NCBI GenBank assembly: GCA_017458865.1 | Contig: JAFSZW010000361.1 | Location: forward strand, 1 to 6,573 | DNA length: 6,573 nucleotides | Source of the DNA: Clostridia bacterium | GTDB taxonomy: Bacteria > Bacillota > Clostridia > Christensenellales > Aristaeellaceae | Reading direction: 5' to 3' | Made by a program: the position numbers and the translations under genes | Shown here: positions 1 to 5,802 of the stretch, piece by piece | How positions within the stretch are numbered: the first letter of the stretch is position 1 | Layout of the letters: the number at the start of each line of letters is the position of its first letter | The notes under the pieces: generated by a model | Told to the model about the DNA's origin: nothing | Databases searched by the model: none | Seen by the model: the letters and a program-made list of their open reading frames with translations, nothing else

Positions 1-15
1 AGAAGGAGAACAACC

Positions 16-483
16 ATGAAAAAGACCGTTTTACTTTTGCTTCTTCTGACAGCCTGCCTGCTGGCAGTCACTGGATTCGGTGATGAGTATCCTGTCTACG
101 GCAGATGCATCGGCGAGAAAGTGAATGTTCGCGTCAGCCCGAATTCCACGTATCCCAGCTACGGCCGTCTGATTCATGATGCACCCCTGCAGATCCTCGG
201 TGAGTCCGGTGATACTTACTACTGCAGCACGGCCAAGGGAACCGGCTACATTCCCAAACTGTATGTGGAAAAGTTTGAGGGAATGACCTATCTTGAGTAC
301 AAGGAGTACTGCCGGGACAATCCAAGCGAGTACAGGAAACTTGAGCCGCGTCGGAACCGGAACAAACAGCTGCTGGCCAAGTATTATGCCGGGAAGATTA
401 CTGAGGATGAACTCCTGAGCGGCTGGATTGGCAAAGGCGTGTTCATCAGAGGCACGGACGGCAAACTGTACAAGGAAAAATAA
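16..483 (+). CDS. Small exported bacterial SH3-domain protein
   Basis: This is a complete 155-residue protein. It begins with a signal sequence (MKK followed by a Leu-rich core to about residue 19). LTAC at residues 11-14 fits a lipobox, which would make it a lipoprotein anchored at Cys14. However, the hydrophobic stretch continues past that Cys (LLAV), so ordinary signal-peptidase cleavage near residues 20-22 is equally possible. Residues about 28-86 resemble a bacterial SH3 (SH3b) domain: the VNVRVSPN stretch matches the usual 'lNVRsgps' entry, and GTGYIPKLYVE matches the closing 'GWV...yv' strand. SH3b domains commonly bind cell-wall peptides; that role is inferred here. The remaining roughly 70 residues are charged (PRRNRNK around 111-117) and match nothing I recognise. 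The ATG is supported by AGAAGGAG at 1-8 with a 7-base spacer. It may be the last gene of an operon that begins left of the window, because a terminator follows it. Confidence 0.8.
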   Translation: MKKTVLLLLLLTACLLAVTGFGDEYPVYGRCIGEKVNVRVSPNSTYPSYGRLIHDAPLQILGESGDTYYCSTAKGTGYIPKLYVEKFEGMTYLEYKEYCRDNPSEYRKLEPRRNRNKQLLAKYYAGKITEDELLSGWIGKGVFIRGTDGKLYKEK

Positions 484-538
484 AGCCTGATTTTTGCGCC
501 TGAGCACGATGTGATCAGAGCGGCTTTGTGAGACAAGG

Positions 539-565
539 GGCAGAGGAGTATCCTCTGCCTGTTTT
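539..565 (+). terminator. Rho-independent terminator after the SH3 gene
   Basis: A perfect 9-bp inverted repeat (GGCAGAGGA at 539-547 and TCCTCTGCC at 551-559) encloses a 3-base loop and is followed by TGTTTT. A G-U pair (538/560) can extend the stem. It ends transcription from the SH3 gene 56 bases upstream. It finishes only about 20 bases before the ATG of the diguanylate cyclase gene, so it may also sit in that gene's leader. Its presence argues against the cyclase reading frame starting at the upstream GTG at 528. Confidence 0.85.
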
Positions 566-573
566 AAACATCC

Positions 574-578
574 GGGAG
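574..578 (+). promoter_or_regulatory. Ribosome binding site fixing the diguanylate cyclase start
   Basis: GGGAG lies 6 bases before the ATG at 585. The alternative in-frame GTG at 528 has no comparable site, and translation from it would run through the terminator hairpin. The ATG at 585 is therefore preferred. Confidence 0.65.
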
Positions 579-584
579 TTTCAA

Positions 585-1688
585 ATGGACAAGAGAAAGA
601 AGATAGAACGGCAGGATATTCTGAAGGGGATTTATCAGTCTTCCATGGGCATTTCTCAGACAACACTGACGGTTGTCGCAGTGCTTGAGGTTTTCATGCT
701 CATATACACGCTGCTGAATCCTGAACTGTACGGCAGCTACATCTGGGTATACAGGCTGTTTTACATTGCGCTTTTGAGCGTTGCGCTGACGGTTATCGTG
801 CTCAACATTCATGTCAGGGCGGACATTGATCATCGCTACAGAATACTGAATGTCGTATATCCGCTGTGTTCCGTCTTCTTTTTCGGTTGGACGATGGGCA
901 TTACCTATTTCGATTTGGTCAAGCACAACGTCCTTGATCCGACGGTTTTCATGACGTTTTCGCTGACGGTTCCGCTTTGCTTTTATCTGTATCCGACAGT
1001 CTATACGGGCATCATGATTCCCGTGGACCTGATCATGGCCTACATAACCGCTTCGCACTCTGCAGGATTGGGACCGATGATCAACCTGTCCATTTTCTTT
1101 GTTTTCCAGCTTGTCCTCGGCATCAGCTTTCTGCGACTTAAGGTTCAGCTGACGGAAAGGATCCTGGAGGAGCATCAGAATGCGGATATAGATGTCCTGA
1201 CGGGATTAAAGAACCGGCGGGCATATGAGGAAGAGCTGGACAAATACGAGGAAATCATGAAGACCGATGGTCTGATTTACATTTCCATTGATCTCAACGG
1301 TCTCAAGGAGGCCAATGACAGTCACGGACATGAAATCGGTGACAGGCTGATTGCCTCTGCTGCTCAGTGCATTCAGCATGGCTTTGGCAGCAGGGGCAAC
1401 GTATACAGGATCGGTGGAGATGAATTCATTGTCCTGATCTCGGCCGCTCAGGATGAGATGAATACGCTGACAGACAGTTTTGATAAGTGTCTTGAGATCT
1501 GGCCCGGCGTCGATGGCATCCGGATCAGAGCGTCCTACGGGGCGGTTGCATCCGGTGAATTCCCGGAATTCAGTGTATCCGCGCTTGCCAGGGTTGCAGA
1601 TGAACGGATGTATCAGGCAAAAGAACGCTATTACCGGTCACATGGAAACGGCAGACGCAGGACGGATAACAATGCGATGACTGCCTGA
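585..1688 (+). CDS. Six-TM membrane diguanylate cyclase (GGDEF domain)
   Basis: This 367-residue protein should convert two GTP to cyclic di-GMP at the cytoplasmic face of the membrane. The N-terminal half holds about six hydrophobic segments (roughly residues 25-44, 53-75, 86-107, 120-138, 139-156 and 165-184), presumably an input module of no family I can name. A short charged linker (about 185-198) leads into the GGDEF domain (about 199-353). Its landmarks are DVLTGLKNRR (203-212), the metal-ligand Asp in ISIDLNGLK (233-241), NDSHGHEIGD (244-253), an intact GGDEF at 277-281, RASYGA (315-320) and ADERMYQAK (338-346). All the catalytic features I look for are present. The RxxD inhibitory site expected just before GGDEF is absent (GSRG occupies that position), so product inhibition through that site is unlikely. 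There is no EAL or HD-GYP domain. The gene is flanked by terminators on both sides and is probably transcribed alone, although I see no convincing promoter. Confidence 0.93.
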   Translation: MDKRKKIERQDILKGIYQSSMGISQTTLTVVAVLEVFMLIYTLLNPELYGSYIWVYRLFYIALLSVALTVIVLNIHVRADIDHRYRILNVVYPLCSVFFFGWTMGITYFDLVKHNVLDPTVFMTFSLTVPLCFYLYPTVYTGIMIPVDLIMAYITASHSAGLGPMINLSIFFVFQLVLGISFLRLKVQLTERILEEHQNADIDVLTGLKNRRAYEEELDKYEEIMKTDGLIYISIDLNGLKEANDSHGHEIGDRLIASAAQCIQHGFGSRGNVYRIGGDEFIVLISAAQDEMNTLTDSFDKCLEIWPGVDGIRIRASYGAVASGEFPEFSVSALARVADERMYQAKERYYRSHGNGRRRTDNNAMTA

Positions 1689-1745
1689 TCATGCAGAAAC
1701 AGTGTTTTCGGCATGACAAATACACACAAGATATTGTTATACCAG

Positions 1746-1786
1746 GCATGCCTTAAAACGACTTCCGGTTTGAGACATGCTTTTTT
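1746..1786 (+). terminator. Rho-independent terminator after the diguanylate cyclase gene
   Basis: The stem has 13 pairs interrupted by two 1x1 mismatches. GCATG (1746-1750) pairs with CATGC (1776-1780). CTTAAA (1752-1757) pairs with TTTGAG (1769-1774), with one G-U pair. CG (1759-1760) pairs with CG (1766-1767). The loop is ACTTC, and six T follow at 1781-1786. It lies 57 bases after the cyclase stop codon. It separates the cyclase from the downstream four-gene unit and makes the in-frame ATG at 1777, which lies inside its 3' arm, an unlikely start. Confidence 0.8.
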
Positions 1787-1839
1787 CAGTTTCGGCAGTC
1801 AGGCAGGGAATGTCTGGTGCTGTCATGACCGCCAATGGA

Positions 1840-1847
1840 AAGGGGAG
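1840..1847 (+). promoter_or_regulatory. Ribosome binding site supporting a TTG start
   Basis: AAGGGGAG ends 7 bases before a TTG at 1855. Starting at that TTG gives (M)KRAMIILLILLLPG, a standard signal-peptide opening. The in-frame ATGs at 1777, 1810 and 1825 would add 10 to 26 non-hydrophobic residues ahead of it and have no equally well-placed site. Confidence 0.65.
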
Positions 1848-1854
1848 ATGCGCT

Positions 1855-3147
1855 TTGAAGCGGGCAATGATCATTCTGCTCATCCTGCTGTTGCCTGGCA
1901 TCTGTCTGGCAGATGCCGGGGCAGCTCTGCCGTCTGACTTTCTGTTCAGTTATCAGGATGATGCGGCAGTGCTGGTATCCTACGGCGGTGACGCTGAGCG
2001 GGTGCAGATTCCGGAAACGATTGACGGCAGACCGGTTACGGTCATCGGGGAAGGCGCATTCAAGGACTGCACATGGGTTGAGGAGGTAATTGTGCCCGGG
2101 AGTGTCTGGTACATAGACGAGGAGGCATTCAGCGACTGTTCCATGCTCGCTCGAATTGTCCTGCCGGCAAATCTCTCTGAAATCCGGGCATGGGCGTTTA
2201 AAAACTGCCGGTCCCTGACAAGTATAGAACTCCCAGAAAACCTTTCTGTGCTGGGCACTGGCGCATTTATGGGATGCACCGGGCTTGGCAGCATCCGAAT
2301 CCCATACGGCGTATGGCATCTTTTGACGGATACGTTTTCCGGCTGCACCGCGCTTGCAAAGGTCAGAATCATGTACCCCGGGATCAGCATTGATGACGGG
2401 AGCATCCCGGCAGACGCTGCGGTGACGATAGAAGCTGAGGCGGAAATGCCGGATGATTTTGTCGTGGAGGCAGCAGATGAACCCCTGTCGCTTGACCGGA
2501 TTCCGCTGTCCATGATCACACCGGCACCGCGCGGGGAGCTGTATCCATCGCTTCGTGAACCGACAGGGAATACGGCATTGTGGCGCCGCTATCTGCGCAG
2601 GTGGGGCAGCCCGCCGGGACATCCCAGGTACGAGCGATACTGGCGCCCGGACTGTGCACACTATTATGACGCTGCCCGGCAGAAATACGGGTACTGGCCG
2701 CATGGCTGGCGCTGGCAGTGGGGACCGCCGCTGTGGGGGAATCTTACACTTGATGAAGCGCCGAAACCAACGGTGGATGTGCTCCCGGATGGAACGGTTG
2801 TGGCCATTGAGACAGAGGTCGGGTATTTCGGGCTCATGTCGGTCAGGCTCATGGTCGTGGATGATGTCATCATCTCTGCCGAGGCATATGAGCAGTTTAC
2901 ATCGCTTGAGGACGGCGTTCAGGAACTGTACGAGGCGGTGGCCGGAAGGTTTGTCGGTGAACTGGCTACAAGGACCGGACAGGCCTATATTATGGACATG
3001 AGACGCGAGAAATGCAGCAAATTGCCTGAGATGATGGGCGTTCATGTGGACAGCGGGATTGAAATGTCCCTGAGTGCACTTCTGAGGGCCGTCAAGAAGG
3101 CTGCAAAATCCGCATCCGATCCGGATGCTGTTCCGATTCTGAAATGA
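1855..3147 (+). CDS. Exported BspA-type leucine-rich-repeat protein with Trp-rich middle and FMN-binding-like C-terminus
   Basis: This is a 430-residue protein when read from the TTG at 1855; the longer frame from ATG 1777 is less likely. Residues 1-21 are a signal peptide, with cleavage plausible after ADA at 19-21. Residues 61-175 are five consecutive 23-residue repeats of the LRR_5/BspA type (pattern VxxIxxxAFxxCxxLxxIxLPxx), all with Cys at the same place. Such repeats usually form an extracellular binding scaffold. An acidic, Pro-containing linker follows. Residues 243-294 are remarkable in holding eight Trp and seven Tyr. From about 312 to 417 the sequence resembles an FMN-binding domain: DGT entry, GYFGLMSVRLMVVDDVII strands, then SGIEMSLSALLRAV at 400-413, which aligns gap-free with the family's SGATxTSxAIIxAV signature. 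The threonine that receives FMN in that family is replaced by Glu403, so covalent flavinylation by that route is not expected. Its first position in a four-gene exported unit suggests a surface or secreted binding role. The LRR part is certain; the C-terminal assignment is tentative. Confidence 0.85.
   Translation: MKRAMIILLILLLPGICLADAGAALPSDFLFSYQDDAAVLVSYGGDAERVQIPETIDGRPVTVIGEGAFKDCTWVEEVIVPGSVWYIDEEAFSDCSMLARIVLPANLSEIRAWAFKNCRSLTSIELPENLSVLGTGAFMGCTGLGSIRIPYGVWHLLTDTFSGCTALAKVRIMYPGISIDDGSIPADAAVTIEAEAEMPDDFVVEAADEPLSLDRIPLSMITPAPRGELYPSLREPTGNTALWRRYLRRWGSPPGHPRYERYWRPDCAHYYDAARQKYGYWPHGWRWQWGPPLWGNLTLDEAPKPTVDVLPDGTVVAIETEVGYFGLMSVRLMVVDDVIISAEAYEQFTSLEDGVQELYEAVAGRFVGELATRTGQAYIMDMRREKCSKLPEMMGVHVDSGIEMSLSALLRAVKKAAKSASDPDAVPILK
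2035..2379 (+). repeat. Five tandem 23-residue leucine-rich repeats (protein level)
   Basis: Five uninterrupted 69-base units encode residues 61-83, 84-106, 107-129, 130-152 and 153-175 of the preceding CDS. Each has AF (or TF in the last unit) followed by two residues and Cys: FKDC, FSDC, FKNC, FMGC and FSGC. The DNA of the units has diverged, so this is a protein repeat and not a recent duplication. Confidence 0.85.
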
Positions 3148-3156
3148 GGGCTGAAA

Positions 3157-4278
3157 ATGAGAAAAAGCGTACTTGCGTTTCTGATGATGCTGCTGTTTGC
3201 AGCGCCTGCAATCGCCGGGCGGATCATCCCCAGGGATGAGTTTCCCTATATCAACTCCGAATGGAACCTGACCAATCAGTCCATGTATTTTACCGACGGC
3301 GAGTACTTCTTTGTCAATGGCGGGAACGGCCATCTCTATCGGCTGGATGAGCAGCTCCAGCTAGGCCGGGAAGTATTTGACAGCTCCGTTCAGGGTATCA
3401 CGAACATCCATTACGACGAAAGAGAACACATGCTCTATTTCTGCGCGGACCGGGCCAACAGGAAGCAGGGCGGGCTGTTCCGCGTGCGGTTCATTGACGG
3501 CGCCCCGGCCGGTGAGATTCAGAATGTCTATGCCAATGGCCCCGTTGCGCATTTTGACATGGACGATACACACATCTACTACAATGTAAAGGGCGGAACC
3601 GGGATTTACCGCATGAACAGGGATGGGACTGAGCGGACCCGGATATCAAACCATGAGATGCGCTCAAAGAATCCGGCCGGCCGTCTGCATGTGATAGACG
3701 GATATGTCTATTACATCAATGAAAAGGACCACTGCCTGTGGCGGGTGGCGTGCGATGCGCCGGATAATAAACATGCAGAGCTTTTCATTGAGCGCCAGAT
3801 GCATTCCTTTATCATGGCGCCGTTTGAGGGCAGGCGGGTCTTTATCTATGTTGAGTTCGCTCAGGATACGGGCAGACTGGACCAGGCCCATCTTGGCGTC
3901 GTGGATGAATATGGCGAGCGGGTCCGTGCGCTTGATTTCCTGCGCGATATCCAGTCCCGCTACATTAACTATTACGGGAATTATCTGTATTACATCGATT
4001 TCAGTTCCGAGGACATAAGGCCTTACCGGATCAACCTGAACAATCCGGATGCGCCGCCGGAACAGCTGTTCATCGCGGCGCAGCATCCGTATCTGGATGA
4101 CCGCCTTGGCTACATACACGTGTTTGACGGCTGGGCATGCTTTATCGGCATGACGCCGACACACCGGTACGTAAATCCGAATACGGGGCGGAGCGATATT
4201 ACAAACCGGGCGGGGGACGGCATCTGGTTTGTCAATCTTGAGACCATGGAAAGCTACAAGTGCTGGCTGCCGAACTGA
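3157..4278 (+). CDS. Exported DUF5050-like beta-propeller protein
   Basis: This is a complete 373-residue protein. The ATG lies 9 bases after the previous stop, with a TGAGGG ribosome binding site at 3145-3150 that overlaps that stop codon, so the two genes are very likely cotranslated. Residues 1-20 form a signal peptide with a clear AIA|G cleavage site. The mature part is a succession of strand-rich units of the form 'hxxxxGYVYYINxxDxxxLWRV'. Examples are FTDGEYFFVNGGNGHLYRL (45-63), FDMDDTHIYYNVKGGTGIYRM (133-153), VIDGYVYYINEKDHCLWRV (179-197), YYGNYLYYIDFSSEDIRPYRI (272-292) and HVFDGWACFI (321-330). The phrase IYRMNRDGTERTRIS (150-164) is typical of DUF5050/TolB-like propeller blades. 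I estimate six or seven blades. Such propellers bind ligands or partner proteins; no catalytic motif is visible and the ligand is unknown. There is no membrane anchor after the signal peptide. Confidence 0.8.
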   Translation: MRKSVLAFLMMLLFAAPAIAGRIIPRDEFPYINSEWNLTNQSMYFTDGEYFFVNGGNGHLYRLDEQLQLGREVFDSSVQGITNIHYDEREHMLYFCADRANRKQGGLFRVRFIDGAPAGEIQNVYANGPVAHFDMDDTHIYYNVKGGTGIYRMNRDGTERTRISNHEMRSKNPAGRLHVIDGYVYYINEKDHCLWRVACDAPDNKHAELFIERQMHSFIMAPFEGRRVFIYVEFAQDTGRLDQAHLGVVDEYGERVRALDFLRDIQSRYINYYGNYLYYIDFSSEDIRPYRINLNNPDAPPEQLFIAAQHPYLDDRLGYIHVFDGWACFIGMTPTHRYVNPNTGRSDITNRAGDGIWFVNLETMESYKCWLPN

Positions 4279-4288
4279 AACAACCAAT

Positions 4289-4293
4289 GGAGG
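4289..4293 (+). promoter_or_regulatory. Ribosome binding site fixing the SH3/LRR gene start
   Basis: GGAGG stands 7 bases before the ATG at 4301. The in-frame ATG at 4229 lies inside the preceding gene and would place 24 unrelated residues ahead of a clean signal peptide, so 4301 is preferred. Confidence 0.75.
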
Positions 4294-4300
4294 TGGACGT

Positions 4301-5800
4301 ATGAAGCGCCTGATTCACCTGCTATTCATCCTGATGCTGTTTTCATCACTCACCGCATCCGCAAATGCACAGTTTCTATCAGATATCAGCATGAAACTGG
4401 ATGCAGATGCCTACGGGACCTCCCTGCTGCCGGTCTACAGCGCACCGGATGAAAGTGCGTATCGCGGGGCAGAGGGCAGGGCATCTGTGAGTCTCAGGGA
4501 ATCGTTTCAACTGCTGGCAGCGACAAAGGACGAGACCTGGTGGTTGATTGAGTATGACGTTTCAAAGAACGAAAAGCGGGTTGGATGGATCCGAATGGCA
4601 CCGGATCAGCCTGAGCCGGCAGGAACAAGCCTGCATGACTGGCTGATGAGTGATGACACATGGCTGGATGAATCTGAGGTGCCCGATGATGATGCAGATA
4701 TGACGCCGGTTACGCTGATGTTTTCAGAGCCTGCCAGAATCACCAGGCAGACAGTGCTCACGGATGATCCCCGGGGCGGGAAACGGGCTTTGCGTGAACT
4801 GCAGGCGGGTGAGTTCCTCGGTACCTTCTTTGAGGAGGACTTTGATGCAGATGAGGCATGGATGTATGTCATAACGACGGTGGACGGAAAAAAGGCATGC
4901 GGATTTGTCCCCCGGGACTGTGTAGAGGCCGTCTGTCCTGTGCATATGGAAGGGTCTACGCTGGTATATGAGGAAGGCATTGAGTTTATCGGGGAATGCA
5001 GTGACCAGATGGAAGATGATGCGATTGAGTACAGAGATAATGGCCCTGTATTCGCCAAAGCCAGATTCGGAATGGTCCATTCGCCGCTTCCCGTAGCGCA
5101 ATACCGCGATGATGCAAAGGAGTTATTCGGCGTTCGCGATATGCGTGAGATAAAAAGCGTCCAGCTGCCATCGACGCTCAGACTGATTGGCGATGATGCA
5201 CTCTACCTGATGACACTCAATGAACTGGTTATCCCGGAGGGAACGGAATACATAAGAGGCCTGAGCGCCTTTTACAGCATGCAGATCGGGACGCTTTATC
5301 TGCCGTCAACGCTCAGGGATTTCGGGTACTGTTCCATGTGGTCCGGCATCAAAAACATCGTCGTGAGCGATTCAAATCCCTATATCAAGAGCGTTGACGG
5401 TGTGGTGTACACAAAGGACGGGAAGACGCTGCTCTCTTATCCGAACGGGCGGGATGCGTATCATTATGACGTGCTGAAGGGGACGGAAACCATCTATGAT
5501 TACGCCTTTTATGCCTATCCGTATTATGACTGGACGGAGCCGCTGGCACTCAAAACCCTTTCGCTGCCCATTGGACTCAGGCGCATTGGCGCATATGCAT
5601 TTGACGGACTGGAGGAACTTATCAGTCTGACAATTCCCCCGACGGTTGTTGAAATCGGACCTTATGCGTTTGGTGAGATGGCCAGCCTTACGCAGCTTTC
5701 GCTGCCTGAATCGCTGCGTGATGCCGTAAACGAGTACATCTTCGAAGATCTTGAGACAAGAAAACACAATGGAGATAACGGAAATCTTGTGGAGAAATGA
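4301..5800 (+). CDS. Exported protein with two SH3-like domains and C-terminal BspA-type leucine-rich repeats
   Basis: This is a complete 499-residue protein starting 22 bases after the propeller gene. Residues 1-23 are a signal peptide (cleavage ANA|QF). Two SH3b-like segments follow. Residues about 40-100 contain LPVYSAPD, then ETWWLIEYD and a closing VGWIRM. Residues about 138-210 contain TVLTDDP, LQAGEFLGTF, AWMYVITTVDGKKACGFVPRD. They are joined by a very acidic linker (about 116-133). Residues about 283-473 are leucine-rich repeats of the BspA/LRR_5 kind, for example VQLPSTLRLIGDDAL, LVIPEGTEYI, LSLPIGLRRIGAYAF and LTIPPTVVEIGPYAF. They are interrupted by the SNPYIKSVDGVVYTKDG insertion (358-374) that is characteristic of this repeat family. 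Unlike the first LRR protein of the unit, these repeats lack the conserved Cys. SH3b domains often bind cell wall and BspA repeats often bind host or surface proteins; both roles are inferred here. No enzymatic motif is visible. Confidence 0.85.
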   Translation: MKRLIHLLFILMLFSSLTASANAQFLSDISMKLDADAYGTSLLPVYSAPDESAYRGAEGRASVSLRESFQLLAATKDETWWLIEYDVSKNEKRVGWIRMAPDQPEPAGTSLHDWLMSDDTWLDESEVPDDDADMTPVTLMFSEPARITRQTVLTDDPRGGKRALRELQAGEFLGTFFEEDFDADEAWMYVITTVDGKKACGFVPRDCVEAVCPVHMEGSTLVYEEGIEFIGECSDQMEDDAIEYRDNGPVFAKARFGMVHSPLPVAQYRDDAKELFGVRDMREIKSVQLPSTLRLIGDDALYLMTLNELVIPEGTEYIRGLSAFYSMQIGTLYLPSTLRDFGYCSMWSGIKNIVVSDSNPYIKSVDGVVYTKDGKTLLSYPNGRDAYHYDVLKGTETIYDYAFYAYPYYDWTEPLALKTLSLPIGLRRIGAYAFDGLEELISLTIPPTVVEIGPYAFGEMASLTQLSLPESLRDAVNEYIFEDLETRKHNGDNGNLVEK

Positions 5801-5802
5801 TT

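Noticed and set aside
501..517. Small hairpin TGAGCAC-GAT-GTGATCA after the SH3 gene
   Set aside because: The stem has only six pairs with a mismatch and no T-tract. The real terminator is the perfect hairpin at 539-565.
31..666. A 211-codon open frame on the minus strand across the SH3 gene and the cyclase start
   Set aside because: It runs through the terminator hairpin and opposes two well-supported genes. No domain or ribosome binding site supports it.
1734..1798. TTGTTA (1734) and TTGAGA (1770) as possible -35 boxes for the exported operon
   Set aside because: No TATAAT-like hexamer occurs 16-18 bases downstream of either, and the second lies within the terminator stem.
1713..1937. A 74-codon + strand frame between the cyclase and the LRR gene
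   Set aside because: It reads through the terminator and overlaps the LRR gene's signal peptide in another frame. There is no ribosome binding site before its ATG.
1786..3333. A 515-codon open frame on the minus strand opposite the LRR gene
   Set aside because: It is antisense to a frame with a signal peptide and five clear repeats. Its translation is rich in Arg, His, Cys and Pro with no recognisable domain, so it is a codon-bias shadow.
3664..4287. A 207-codon open frame on the minus strand opposite the propeller gene
   Set aside because: It has no recognisable protein features and lies antisense to a gene with a signal peptide and propeller blades.
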